A stretch of DNA of 64,000 nt from a virus: positions 1 to 64,000 of IMG/VR virus record IMGVR_UViG_3300027714_000004. The stretch is one strand, 5' to 3'. Under the pieces are notes generated by a model. The model saw only the letters and a list, made by a program, of their open reading frames with translations, had not been told where the DNA came from and did not search any database. Positions 26,924-36,107 of this stretch are shown here, one piece after another. Numbering within the stretch: position 1 is the first letter of the stretch; every line of letters begins with the position of its first letter. The position numbers and the translations under genes are program-made.

Positions 26924-27733
26924 GTGAGCGATATGAAAGCAATACAAATTGTAATGAAAGGAGACGAACGGTCGGAAGAGTACGCACATCTTTCTAGACG
27001 TTCTTTCCAACGTGCCATCGATGATGGTTACATCGACTCCATCGAAACCTTCGATGCGATTACCCCCCAATCAGAAGACTTCCAAGACCATGTAGATAAG
27101 TACACGTGGGATAAGAGTCTGATGACCCTAGACCTAAACTCCCCTAATACAAAAGACGATCACTCACCTTCCGAGAAGGCTGGGATGTGTTCTCATTGGG
27201 AACTTATGCGTCAACAAGGAGAGTCTGACGATAAGTTCTGGATTATGGAACACGACACTTGGTTGATAGAAGAACGTTATGAAGCGTTTAAACTTCTCTC
27301 TGAGTACTCTGAGAACACTCTCTATGCAAACATCGGACTATTCATGGGTATGTACTCTATGGATAGGGGTTTCGCCCACTGGAGTCACCACATGATGACT
27401 ACCAGACAATTCCCTATCAACTGTGGCCCATACTGCGTTCTACAACGTCTTTTCAGAACATACACAACTGACCACCTTACTCGTCCAGAAATTAATTATT
27501 ACGGAATCCGCAATACCGCCTTGCATCCTTGGTCTGGATGTGATACAATAGGCGTAGGTCGTGACATTGGAATTTACTTCAATGAGCAGGACAGACATAA
27601 GACTGGCATCCCAACACCAACGACTCAGTTGATTTCAAAACGTCTGAGTGTGACTCAAGACCATCATGGTTATAATGACAGTCACCAACAAGAGCCTTGG
27701 ACTAGACATAAATTCTTTAAAGTTGTAGATTAG
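26924..27733 (+). CDS. Possible glycosyltransferase-like protein
   Basis: The 269-residue product may start at GTG 26924, touching the terminator T-run, or at ATG 26933; neither has a strong ribosome site and no promoter is obvious. The pattern KAGMCSHWELMRQ followed by DKFWIMEHDTW resembles family 25 glycosyltransferases, in which a G-C-x-x-S-H block precedes an acidic E-D/D metal site. The rest is His/Trp-rich. It opens the block of modification-type genes before gp43. Transferase activity is inferred, not shown. Confidence 0.5.
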   Translation: MSDMKAIQIVMKGDERSEEYAHLSRRSFQRAIDDGYIDSIETFDAITPQSEDFQDHVDKYTWDKSLMTLDLNSPNTKDDHSPSEKAGMCSHWELMRQQGESDDKFWIMEHDTWLIEERYEAFKLLSEYSENTLYANIGLFMGMYSMDRGFAHWSHHMMTTRQFPINCGPYCVLQRLFRTYTTDHLTRPEINYYGIRNTALHPWSGCDTIGVGRDIGIYFNEQDRHKTGIPTPTTQLISKRLSVTQDHHGYNDSHQQEPWTRHKFFKVVD

Positions 27734-27736
27734 GGG

Positions 27737-27765
27737 TTGACACATAAGGCTATATACTGTATAAT
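27737..27765 (+). promoter_or_regulatory. Early-type promoter for methyltransferase
   Basis: TTGACA and TATAAT with 17 bp between, 26 bp before the methyltransferase ATG; the AAAGGTG ribosome site follows. Confidence 0.88.
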
Positions 27766-27791
27766 GTCTATTAAACAGTGAAAGGTGTATT

Positions 27792-28940
27792 ATGAGTTAT
27801 CAACCATATAATCTACAAGATGTCTACGATGCGGCATCACAGAAGAAATTTCAAGTCATCTCGACCTTTGCGGGTGGTGGTGGATCGTCCACAGGTTACC
27901 GTCTTGCTGGTGCAGATATTCTAGCAATTAACGAGTTTGTCGAAGAAGCACGGATAACCTATAAAGAAAACTATCCAGATACTCCTATTCTCCCTGACGA
28001 TATCAAACAGCTGTCCGGTCAAGACTTTCTAGATCTCACTGGTCTCAAGAAAGGTGAACTTGATATCCTTGATGGCTCTCCTCCTTGCTCTGCCTTTTCT
28101 GTTTCGGGTAAACTCTCTCATGCATCTGATGGTAAACACTCGGATGGTTGGGGTCAAACCAAATCTTATTCTGACGGCAAGATCGTAGAAAATATCGAAG
28201 ACTTGTTCTTTGAGTTCTTACGCGTAGCCAAAGAAATCTCCCCCAAGGTAATCATCGCAGAGAATGTTAAAGGTCTGACCATTGGTGAGGCAAAAGAATA
28301 TTACAACCGCATCCTGAATGAATTCGAGAACATCGGATATGAAGTTGTCTCTGAAGTATTAGATTCCCGTTACTATGGGGTGTCCCAAACTCGCAATCGA
28401 GTAATCTTTATTGCAGTACGACAAGATGTTGCTGATGAAGTTGGTCTAAACTTCTTGACTATGAATCACTTGTTTCCAGAACCTTCTCGTACTGCTATCC
28501 CATTGAAAGATGCGTTGGTAGGACTAGAGTACGACGACGAAGAAGTCAAATATTTAACGGAGAAGTTTGAGAATACCGCATACTGGAAACAGACTGGATC
28601 CATGATGGAGAAGTTTCCTAAGAAGGTATTGTCCGGTACGGATTACCATCCCAAGGGTCACCACTTCAACCTCAAGCGAGTTTCTCTTGAAGTCCCTGCA
28701 CCAACCCTCACTGCTATGGGTAACGGGGATACGACAGCTGGTGCGTTCCATTGGAGTGAATCAAGAAAGTTGACACTAGGGGAATTAAAGCGTATAATGT
28801 CACTTCCGGATGACTTTAAACTAACGGGTAAGTGGAACCAGAAAGCAGAACGCATTGGTCGTATGGTTCCTCCATTGATGATGAAGAAGATCGCAGAGTC
28901 GGTCTATGATAACGTATTGAAGGTATACAATGAAAGATAG
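27792..28940 (+). CDS. dcm: DNA cytosine-5 methyltransferase
   Basis: C5-cytosine methyltransferase of 382 residues. Motif I is FAGGGGSSTGYRLAG (about 26-40), motif IV with the catalytic Cys is GSPPCSAFS (about 95-103), motif VI is AENVKGL (about 156-162), motif VIII is QTRNRVIFIAVR (about 199-210), a target-recognition region follows, and motif X is near PPLMMKKIAES. All catalytic parts are intact, so it should be active; the target sequence cannot be read. No partner restriction enzyme is seen, so protection against host restriction or a regulatory role is likely. Confidence 0.94.
   Translation: MSYQPYNLQDVYDAASQKKFQVISTFAGGGGSSTGYRLAGADILAINEFVEEARITYKENYPDTPILPDDIKQLSGQDFLDLTGLKKGELDILDGSPPCSAFSVSGKLSHASDGKHSDGWGQTKSYSDGKIVENIEDLFFEFLRVAKEISPKVIIAENVKGLTIGEAKEYYNRILNEFENIGYEVVSEVLDSRYYGVSQTRNRVIFIAVRQDVADEVGLNFLTMNHLFPEPSRTAIPLKDALVGLEYDDEEVKYLTEKFENTAYWKQTGSMMEKFPKKVLSGTDYHPKGHHFNLKRVSLEVPAPTLTAMGNGDTTAGAFHWSESRKLTLGELKRIMSLPDDFKLTGKWNQKAERIGRMVPPLMMKKIAESVYDNVLKVYNER
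28770..28798 (+). promoter_or_regulatory. Internal promoter in methyltransferase gene
   Basis: Perfect TTGACA, 17 bp, TATAAT inside the 3' part of the cytosine methyltransferase gene, 131 bp before the next start. Confidence 0.75.
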
Positions 28941-29643
28941 AGAGCAGTATAAAGACTTTACATTTGGTCACCGCAAAGAAGGTTTCGATAATCATATCGA
29001 TGCTTCTATTCGACACTATTCCACACTACATGATGACGTGGTAAATCTATCTCGTTACTTTGTAGAGAACGATACCAAGGTTGTTGATATCGGTTGTAGT
29101 ACTGGTAAGACCGTCGAAGCCATGATCGAACAGAATCATGCGACTGCTCCTAATGCACATTACTGTGGTGTTGAGTATGCTCCTGTATTCCAAGAAGAGA
29201 TGGATACCCGACAGAAGAGACTTAATGAAGAAGGTCATCACGTCTGTTTCCAAAACAAGAACATCATCCACCACTCATTCGCTAACTGTTCTCTGGTAAC
29301 ATCTATCTTTACGTTGCAGTTCATGCAGCCATTGTGGAGACAAAGAGTTCTAGAGAACATCTACGAGGGTCTGAACGAAGGTGGTGCATTTATCTTTGCC
29401 GAGAAGACTTATGCGGAGAACTCACGTATCCAAGATATGATGACCTCGACTTTCTATGAGTATAAGGCACAGCACTTTACCTATGAAGATATTATGGAGA
29501 AAGAGAAGACTCTCCGAACTATGTTGAAACCTATGACTTGGAATGACCTTGTCGGTCTACTGACTTCAGTTGGTTTCGATTCAACTAAGATTCAACCTTT
29601 CTGGATGAACCACCTATTTGTCGGAGCAATCGCAATAAAGTAA
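28930..29643 (+). CDS. SAM-dependent methyltransferase, class I
   Basis: The 237-residue product has motif I VVDIGCSTGKTVEAM (about 51-65), an acidic motif II region (HYCGVEYAP), and a motif IV-like ALVTSIFTLQF region. The layout resembles small-molecule or carboxyl methyltransferases such as TehB or trans-aconitate methyltransferase, not DNA base enzymes. The start overlaps the preceding gene by 11 bp. The substrate is unknown; a link to the neighbouring DNA methyltransferase is possible. Confidence 0.8.
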   Translation: MKDREQYKDFTFGHRKEGFDNHIDASIRHYSTLHDDVVNLSRYFVENDTKVVDIGCSTGKTVEAMIEQNHATAPNAHYCGVEYAPVFQEEMDTRQKRLNEEGHHVCFQNKNIIHHSFANCSLVTSIFTLQFMQPLWRQRVLENIYEGLNEGGAFIFAEKTYAENSRIQDMMTSTFYEYKAQHFTYEDIMEKEKTLRTMLKPMTWNDLVGLLTSVGFDSTKIQPFWMNHLFVGAIAIK

Positions 29644-29662
29644 ATTATTTAGCTATAAGCCC

Positions 29663-29691
29663 TTGACACTGGGTACCAATCTTGGTATAAT
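29663..29691 (+). promoter_or_regulatory. Early-type promoter for ParB-like/PP-loop pair
   Basis: TTGACA and TATAAT with 17 bp between. The leader to the ATG is about 90 nt and can form GTCAT/ATGAC and TAGTCC/GGACTA hairpins. Confidence 0.88.
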
Positions 29692-29787
29692 GTCACCTGT
29701 AGTCATCAATGACAGTAGTCAGACTACAAAATAAACCTAATAGTCCCGTGGACTAAAAACCAATCCTAAAAGAAAAGGAAATTTACC

Positions 29788-30780
29788 ATGAATATTCAAT
29801 TTGATTTAGATGAAATAAAGAAAAACCAAAATCCCGAAGTTATCTTCGCAAACAAAGCTGGTATCGTACACAAAAAAAGAGTAGTTGTCAAACGTTCCAG
29901 TATTGATTGGAGTGGTAGTAAGTGGCAGATTCGTGAGGGAGTGTATGATGAAAAAAACGTAGCTGAGATATTTACTTCTCTTAAACACTATGGGTACTTG
30001 ACTAGCGAAAAACCACAAGTGGTAATCCGAGCACCAGCGGGCCATCTTACGGAATTTATAGGTATCGCTGGATTCAACCGAGACGCAGCGCAACAAATGT
30101 TAGAGTGGGAGACTACTGTAGTTGATGTAGTAGAATTCCAAAATCCTATCGATCTACGAGTATTATCTCATAAAACAAATCATAAGATGACCCCTTCAGC
30201 ACCCTGTACTACAGGTGATTTTATAAAGTCTGTCCAAGCAGCAATAGAGTTTAATGAAATAGGTGGAACCGAAAAGGAAGTCATAGAACTTGTTGAGTCA
30301 ATTGTAGAACCACATCGAAAGAGCGTTATCAAAGCAGTTATTAAAACTGTTATTTCTAATATAGAATATGGTAATTCTCTACATCGTCCTTTTGATGGAG
30401 CCCTTGCTAATAAATTCGCCAAAGATGAATTTGGTATTCATACTGGTAAAGCTCACTGTGCGTTTATAAGACCTAATGGTGTGTCAAAAACTACTTTTTT
30501 TGACGGTATGAAAGCTAGTCTAGCTTTTAGTAGTGATATTACCATATATGGGTACATTGACCAACCTAAACCTGCTACTCTAAACAAAAAGCGTCAGGTA
30601 TGGATGAACGAGTTCAATAGTCTCGGAAAGTTTTGGCAGGAGGTTGTTCAGGCTGGTTCTGGGATAAGACCTCCTGTAGAGAATTGTCCGTTCGTATTTG
30701 GTGGATTCTTACCACAGAATGAGACTCCTGATCCAACTAAAGGCGGATCACCTACAGAAACCGAATTAGTTTTCATTTAA
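29788..30780 (+). CDS. ParB/Srx-like domain protein
   Basis: The 330-residue protein has a central stretch (HLTEFIGIAGFNRDAAQQML, then EWETTVVDVVEF, about 91-121) resembling the ParB box II pattern G-x-x-R-x-x-A, and then a SHKTNHKMTPSAPCTTGDFI segment like the N-terminal ParB nuclease/Srx families. The C-terminal half is unassigned. It overlaps by one base a PP-loop ATPase gene, and ParB-like plus PP-loop pairs (such as IbrB/IbrA) recur in bacteria and phages. Strong ribosome site (AAAAGGAAA). ParB assignment is moderate. Confidence 0.55.
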   Translation: MNIQFDLDEIKKNQNPEVIFANKAGIVHKKRVVVKRSSIDWSGSKWQIREGVYDEKNVAEIFTSLKHYGYLTSEKPQVVIRAPAGHLTEFIGIAGFNRDAAQQMLEWETTVVDVVEFQNPIDLRVLSHKTNHKMTPSAPCTTGDFIKSVQAAIEFNEIGGTEKEVIELVESIVEPHRKSVIKAVIKTVISNIEYGNSLHRPFDGALANKFAKDEFGIHTGKAHCAFIRPNGVSKTTFFDGMKASLAFSSDITIYGYIDQPKPATLNKKRQVWMNEFNSLGKFWQEVVQAGSGIRPPVENCPFVFGGFLPQNETPDPTKGGSPTETELVFI

Positions 30781-31646
30781 TGATTAGAGAGATTCTCTCT
30801 GACCACATAACAGGAAAGGTGCCGCACGATAAGGTTGCGGTACTTCTTTCTGGTGGTGTTGACAGTATCAGTGTGGCAATCGCTGCACAGGATGCTGGGA
30901 AGACTGTACACGCGTATAGTTTCCATCTCGAAGGACAACCATCTTATGATCATGCGAAGGCAAAAGAAGTCGCAGAAATCATGGGGTGGGAGTTCACCAC
31001 TATTATTGTCCCTACTGATAACCTAGTTGAAGACTGGCACCGACTAGTCAAACATGGTTGTCGCAAGAAATCCCACTACGAAGCCGCAGTGTTTCCCTTT
31101 CTCTATTGTTATGAAAACATGTCGGAAGACTACTGTATTACTGGATGGGGTGCAGACGCCTACTTCGGTTGCAGTAAGAAAGCAATGATACGATACTCTT
31201 CTTTTAAAAAGAAGCGCAACTACGTCAAGTACTGTAAAGAGAACAACCAGACGAGAGTTAACTGGAATGAGTTCCGTAATTCCTATCTAGACGGAGACTG
31301 TGCAGGACTACAGCAACACACCAATCTCGCAGAGAAGCATGGTAAGGTGCATGTCACTCCATATCTAGACCCACGCGTACGCGAGTTCTTTATGAAGTTT
31401 TCGTGGGAAGACCTCAACAGACCAAAACAAAAGAATATAATCCGTGAAGAATTTAATATTGAAGATCTGTTTGGGAAAGTCAAGCCCCATATCAATCTTC
31501 AGTTGGGTAGTGGTATTGATACACTATTCGAGACTCTTCTGGATAATCCGGAGGTAAACTATAAAAGAAGACAGAGAGTAATGGATATGTGTCGCGACTG
31601 GCACTCCGAAAATACTACTATAGATCTTTCTGAATTTATGTCTTGA
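30780..31646 (+). CDS. PP-loop ATPase, asparagine-synthetase-like
   Basis: The 288-residue product has the pyrophosphatase loop LSGGVDSISVA (about 23-33) and the adenylation-type fold of asparagine synthetase C-terminal and related AMP-forming enzymes; GWGADAYFG (about 122-130) matches the synthetase G-x-G-A-D/DE-loop. The glutaminase half is absent, so it is a stand-alone ligase or thiolase-like enzyme with an unknown acceptor. One-base overlap with the ParB-like gene implies coupled synthesis. Its stop lies inside the -35 of the gp43 promoter. Confidence 0.82.
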   Translation: MIREILSDHITGKVPHDKVAVLLSGGVDSISVAIAAQDAGKTVHAYSFHLEGQPSYDHAKAKEVAEIMGWEFTTIIVPTDNLVEDWHRLVKHGCRKKSHYEAAVFPFLYCYENMSEDYCITGWGADAYFGCSKKAMIRYSSFKKKRNYVKYCKENNQTRVNWNEFRNSYLDGDCAGLQQHTNLAEKHGKVHVTPYLDPRVREFFMKFSWEDLNRPKQKNIIREEFNIEDLFGKVKPHINLQLGSGIDTLFETLLDNPEVNYKRRQRVMDMCRDWHSENTTIDLSEFMS

Positions 31647-31708
31647 CATACTCTCCCAATCTAGGTATAATAGCCTCATGAGACATACTCTCCCAATCTA
31701 GGTATAAT
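31643..31708 (+). promoter_or_regulatory. Duplicated promoter of gp43
   Basis: P1 is TTGACA (31643) and TATAAT (31666) with 17 bp between. A 28-bp exact copy (31645-31672) recurs at 31682-31709, 37 bp on, giving P2 with -35 GAGACA and TATAAT (31703). The -10 of P2 ends 6 bp before the gp43 ATG. Confidence 0.85.
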
Positions 31709-31714
31709 ATCACC

Positions 31715-34192
31715 ATGACAAAATTTTACTCTTCTGCTATCCGTATGGGTAAGCACATTCTATATCGCGGTTACGAGAATGGCCTACAGGTCAAGAAACG
31801 TATCCCATTCAAACCTAAACTATATGTCACCACTAATAACGAATCTGAATGGAAGACTCTAGACGGTGTCCCTGTGCACGAGTGCGTACTAGACTCTATG
31901 TCTGATGCGACTGACTTTCTCAAGAAGTATGCCGACGTACACAACTTTAAAGTTTACGGTAACAATAACTATGTTTCGCAGTATATCGGTCAGAAATTTC
32001 CTAATAAGATCGAATTCGATCGTGACCTAATTCGAGTCGCCAATATCGACATCGAGGTTTATAGTAAGGAAGGTTTCCCAGAGCCAGGCAAGGCTGCATA
32101 TCCTGTGACCTCAATTGCAATGCGCAAGAACGATGGTTCCTACTGGGTGTGGGCATGTGGTGAGTACAAAACTACTCGTGACGAAGTGGTCTATATCAAA
32201 TGCGACCACGAGATGGATCTTCTCCGCAAGTTTATTGAGCACTGGTCTCACTATTCCCCTGATATCCTGACGGGTTGGAACAGTCGGTTCTTCGATATTC
32301 CCTATATCGTTAACCGTTGCGTTAACCTCTTTGGTGATGACACGTTGTTGAAACGACTATCTCCTTGGGGTGCGGTACGTGAACGTAATGTAACTATTCA
32401 AGGTCGCGCCAATCAGGAATACGTGATTGAAGGTGTCGAGCACCTAGATTACATTGAAATCTTTAAGAAGTTCACACTCAACACTCTGGGTCAACAAGAA
32501 TCCTATCGTCTAGACCATATCGCCCACGTTGTCTTGGGTGAACGCAAGTTGTCCTATGAGGAGCACGGAAACCTCCACGCTCTTTATGAAAACGACTTCC
32601 AGAAGTTTATTGACTATAACATCAAAGACGTGGAGCTGGTGCACAAGATCGATGAGAAACTCGACTTGATTACTCTGGTACTCACTATGGCGTATCGTGG
32701 TGGTGTGAACTATGGCGACACTCTTGGTACTACTAATATCTGGGACAGCATCATTTACCGTATGCTGAACAAGATGAAGGTAGTTGTCCCTTCCAAATCC
32801 GAGAAGCCTAAGACTTCATATCCGGGCGGTTATGTTAAAGAACCTCAAGTTGGGTCACACGACTGGGTCACCTCTTTCGACTTGAACTCCCTGTATCCAA
32901 ACATCATTGTGCAATACAACATGTCCCCTGAGACTGTTATGGACGGTTTCCATAATGGTGTTAGCGTCGATAAGTTCCTTGATGGGTCGTACAAGGTCTC
33001 TGAATCTAACGTCTCTATCGCGCCAACTGGGGTCGCTTTCTCGCACGACCGTGTGGGTGTTATCCCTACGGTGATTAAACAATATTACACTGAACGTCGA
33101 GTTATTAAGACCGAGATGCTGAAACTCCAGCAGGAATATCAGAATGCTCCGACTAATGCTTTGGCATATAGGATATCCTCCCTAGACAACCAACAGATGG
33201 CGATCAAGATTCTGATGAACTCCCTCTATGGTGCGCTGGGTAATCGATACTTCCGTTACTTCGATCAACGTGTTGCAGAGTCAATTACTCTTGCAGGGCA
33301 ACTTGCAATCAAATGGGCAGAGAGGGCCGTTAATAATGAGATGCAGAAACTTCTTAAAACGGATGAAGACTACGTTGTGGCAATTGACACCGACTCTCTT
33401 TATATTCGTATGGCTGCCCTTGTTGATAAGTTTTCTCCTAAAGATCCTGTTAAGTTCCTAGACAAGATTTGCTCCGAGCACTTCGAGAAAGTTTTGGAAA
33501 CATCTTATGCGGAGATGGCACTCGTCACTGGTGCGTATGAGAATCGTATGGAGATGGGTCGTGAGGTAATCGCAGACCGTGGTATCTGGATGGCGAAGAA
33601 ACGATACATCCTGAACGTGCATAATAACGAGGGTGTCCAGTACGCAGAACCTAAACTCAAGATGATGGGTATCGAGGCAATCAAGTCCTCGACTCCTTCG
33701 GTTGTCCGTGACAAGATGAAAGAAATCTTCCGCGTCATTGTAGAAGGTACCGAGGAAACCACCCAGAGATTTATCCGTGAGTTCAAGACTCTGTTTAATA
33801 CATTGCCTCCCGAAGATATTTCATGGCCCCGTGGTATCTCTAACCTCGATAAGTGGAAAGACCGAGAGACTATTTTTAAGAAGGGTACTCCCATACACGT
33901 TCGCGGTGCGTTATGTTATAACAATCTAATCAAGGAGAATAATCTTGGTAATAGATATGAACTGGTCAAGCCAGGCGAGAAGGTAAAGTTCGTCTATCTA
34001 AAAGTACCGAATCGTCTGGGTGAAAACGTTGTGGCATATCCTCAACATCTCCCCGAAGAACTGGGCCTGGGTAAGTATATCGATTACGACTTAATGTTCA
34101 GTAAGACTTTCATTGACCCTCTCGAACCAATTCTTGACGCAGTCGGTTGGTCTTCAGAACCTCGTGCCACACTGGAAGACTTCTTCGGTTGA
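31715..34192 (+). CDS. gp43: DNA polymerase gp43 (family B)
   Basis: Replicative family B polymerase with proofreading. Exonuclease motifs: ANIDIEVYS (about 109-117), the FDIPY region (about 192) and [13 protein letters not shown] (about 305-317). Polymerase motifs: [12 protein letters not shown] (about 388-398), [15 protein letters not shown] (about 497-510) and [11 protein letters not shown] (about 554-563). The 825-residue length is slightly below T4 gp43 (898). It is displaced from regA, its T4 neighbour, by 5.5 kb of accessory genes. No good ribosome site is visible. Confidence 0.98.
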   Translation: MTKFYSSAIRMGKHILYRGYENGLQVKKRIPFKPKLYVTTNNESEWKTLDGVPVHECVLDSMSDATDFLKKYADVHNFKVYGNNNYVSQYIGQKFPNKIEFDRDLIRVANIDIEVYSKEGFPEPGKAAYPVTSIAMRKNDGSYWVWACGEYKTTRDEVVYIKCDHEMDLLRKFIEHWSHYSPDILTGWNSRFFDIPYIVNRCVNLFGDDTLLKRLSPWGAVRERNVTIQGRANQEYVIEGVEHLDYIEIFKKFTLNTLGQQESYRLDHIAHVVLGERKLSYEEHGNLHALYENDFQKFIDYNIKDVELVHKIDEKLDLITLVLTMAYRGGVNYGDTLGTTNIWDSIIYRMLNKMKVVVPSKSEKPKTSYPGGYVKEPQVGSHDWVTSFDLNSLYPNIIVQYNMSPETVMDGFHNGVSVDKFLDGSYKVSESNVSIAPTGVAFSHDRVGVIPTVIKQYYTERRVIKTEMLKLQQEYQNAPTNALAYRISSLDNQQMAIKILMNSLYGALGNRYFRYFDQRVAESITLAGQLAIKWAERAVNNEMQKLLKTDEDYVVAIDTDSLYIRMAALVDKFSPKDPVKFLDKICSEHFEKVLETSYAEMALVTGAYENRMEMGREVIADRGIWMAKKRYILNVHNNEGVQYAEPKLKMMGIEAIKSSTPSVVRDKMKEIFRVIVEGTEETTQRFIREFKTLFNTLPPEDISWPRGISNLDKWKDRETIFKKGTPIHVRGALCYNNLIKENNLGNRYELVKPGEKVKFVYLKVPNRLGENVVAYPQHLPEELGLGKYIDYDLMFSKTFIDPLEPILDAVGWSSEPRATLEDFFG

Positions 34193-34217
34193 CAGACACC
34201 AAACTTTATGATATAAT
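34189..34217 (+). promoter_or_regulatory. Early-type promoter overlapping gp43 stop
   Basis: TTGACA and TATAAT with 17 bp between; the -10 ends 6 bp before the next ATG, so the start site should fall on or near that ATG. Confidence 0.88.
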
Positions 34218-34223
34218 AGCCAC

Positions 34224-35165
34224 ATGAATTACGAATTAACTATATTTAAAAATCAGTTCGATAACAAGACCCATCGCCATATGGTTCTTGACGATTGGGA
34301 TAAGTTCGTAAATGTCCTGAAAAACATGTATAAAGAGAAAGGAGAAAAAGGTGGAAATAATTCTAGTCCTCTTATTAGTCCTGCTGTTTTCGAAGTGGGT
34401 AAGACGCGTAGTAATAAATCTACTGGTTATTGGGGTGGGTGGTGCTGCGTTGATGTTGACGATCATACTTTTTCTAGAGATGTTCGAGTCCTTAACCAAG
34501 AGTTGCACGAACTCTTTAGGGAATACGACTACGTTGTGTACAACACTGCATCAAGTCGAGACGAGAATCTCAAATTTAGGATCGTATTTCGATTAGATGA
34601 ACATATTGAAAACGAGCGAATCAAGGCATTTTGGTTTGCACTGAACACTAAACTGGGTGAACTAGGAGATCCACAGACCAAAGATCTCGCACGTATGTAC
34701 TATGTCCCCGCTCAGTATCCTAATGCGACTTCGTTCTTTTTCACCAATCAAGGGACTTCTATTAACACGTCTGAGTTGATGGCGAAATATCCGTATCACG
34801 AAAAGACTGGTAATTCCTTCTTAGATAGACTACCCCCAGAGATGCAACAGGCAGTTGTCGCACATCGTAAGAACAGTCTAAATAATACCGACTTCTCGTG
34901 GTCATCGTACCGAGACTGTCCCTTCTGGCCAAGAAGGTTAGGTGCAGAGTATCAGCAGATCAGTGATGGTGGTTGGTACTCCCAGATGTATAAGATTATG
35001 CTTGCGATAGCAGGTAACGCGTATTCGAAAGGATACCCAATAACCGCTTCTCAAATCTCTGTTATGTGTCAAGAGTTTGATCGAGAGACTGGTAATTGGT
35101 ATGAGAATCGTCCCCTGACCGTAGAGGCGGACAGGGCATTAGAATATATTTACAGGAATAGTTAA
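34224..35165 (+). CDS. AEP primase-like protein
   Basis: The 313-residue product has features of the archaeo-eukaryotic primase superfamily: acidic motif WCCVDVDDHTF (about 73-83), then YNTASSRDENLKFRIVFRL (about 107-125), and DLARMYYVPAQYPNA. These match the D-x-D, S-x-x-x-x-R-x-R and later basic motifs of phage and plasmid AEP-like (VirE-N/BT4734-like) domains. The C-terminal part (FSWSSYRDCPFWP) lacks a helicase. It sits directly after the polymerase. T4 uses gp61 for priming; whether this replaces it is unknown. Leaderless start possible. Confidence 0.6.
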   Translation: MNYELTIFKNQFDNKTHRHMVLDDWDKFVNVLKNMYKEKGEKGGNNSSPLISPAVFEVGKTRSNKSTGYWGGWCCVDVDDHTFSRDVRVLNQELHELFREYDYVVYNTASSRDENLKFRIVFRLDEHIENERIKAFWFALNTKLGELGDPQTKDLARMYYVPAQYPNATSFFFTNQGTSINTSELMAKYPYHEKTGNSFLDRLPPEMQQAVVAHRKNSLNNTDFSWSSYRDCPFWPRRLGAEYQQISDGGWYSQMYKIMLAIAGNAYSKGYPITASQISVMCQEFDRETGNWYENRPLTVEADRALEYIYRNS

Positions 35166-36107
35166 ATGAAGAAAGTATTAGTAACGGGTGCTGCCGGATT
35201 CATCGGGTCTCAGCTCTCAAAGCGTCTAATGAATCGTGGACTCCATGTAAAAGGAATTGACAACTTTAACGAGCACCTGTATACTCCTAGATTAAAAGTA
35301 GACCGAATGAATCACTTTGTTCTGGATATCTGGGGATGTGATTTACGAGATGAAGTTAAACTGGAAGCACTATTAAGAGACTTCCAACCAGATACTATCG
35401 TCCACCTTGCCGCAATGGCAGGGGTTCGTGACTCTATGGGTAAAGAGAAGAGTTACCACGAGAACAACATTGACGCGACCCAAAACCTTATTGACATCTG
35501 CAAAGAACATTTACCGGAAACTCGTATAGTATATGCGTCGACCTCTTGTGTATATGCTGGTTCTCCTGTTCCGTGGACTGAAGGTCAGGAGTCAGGTAAG
35601 CAGTTAAACGCATATGGTTACACCAAGTGGGCGAACGAATGTCAGATGCAGTCCTCTGGTCTTAACAATATCGGTCTGCGATTCTTCACAGTCTATGGCC
35701 CATGGGGTCGACCTGACATGGCGTTGTTCGATTTCACCAAGAATATACTTGACGAGAAGGAAATAATCGTGTATAATTATGGTGATATGAAACGTGACTT
35801 TACTTACGTGGACGATATTCTTGACGGTATTGAGGTTGTCCTAGACAACACTGAAATCCCATCTAATGAGATCTTTAACATCGGTCGCGGTGAACAGGTC
35901 GCGTTGATGGACTTTATTGGAGAAATCGAGAAGAATACTGGGAAAGACGCGATCAAGAAACTTGCTCCTAAACATCCTGCGGATACTCTAGAGACTTGGG
36001 CAAACACTTCCAAGTTGCAAGCCCTAGGTTATAAACCAAAGGTGGATATTGCGGAAGGTGTTGAGCATTTTTATGAATGGTATAAAACTTATAATGGAAT
36101 TAAATAA
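35166..36107 (+). CDS. NAD-dependent sugar epimerase/dehydratase
   Basis: The 313-residue extended SDR enzyme has the nucleotide-binding motif VTGAAGFIGSQL (6-17), the VHLAAMAG segment (about 79-86) and the catalytic YGYTK (Y about 150). Closest in pattern to UDP-glucuronate 4-epimerase or UDP-glucose 4-epimerase (RFFTVYGPWGRPDMA). It forms a tight operon with the downstream UDP-sugar dehydrogenase (one-base overlap). Together they could make a UDP-uronic acid for glycosylation of DNA, virion or host surface. Confidence 0.88.
   Translation: MKKVLVTGAAGFIGSQLSKRLMNRGLHVKGIDNFNEHLYTPRLKVDRMNHFVLDIWGCDLRDEVKLEALLRDFQPDTIVHLAAMAGVRDSMGKEKSYHENNIDATQNLIDICKEHLPETRIVYASTSCVYAGSPVPWTEGQESGKQLNAYGYTKWANECQMQSSGLNNIGLRFFTVYGPWGRPDMALFDFTKNILDEKEIIVYNYGDMKRDFTYVDDILDGIEVVLDNTEIPSNEIFNIGRGEQVALMDFIGEIEKNTGKDAIKKLAPKHPADTLETWANTSKLQALGYKPKVDIAEGVEHFYEWYKTYNGIK
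35749..35777 (+). promoter_or_regulatory. Internal promoter in epimerase gene
   Basis: TTGACG and TATAAT with 17 bp between, about 330 bp before the next gene. Confidence 0.6.
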
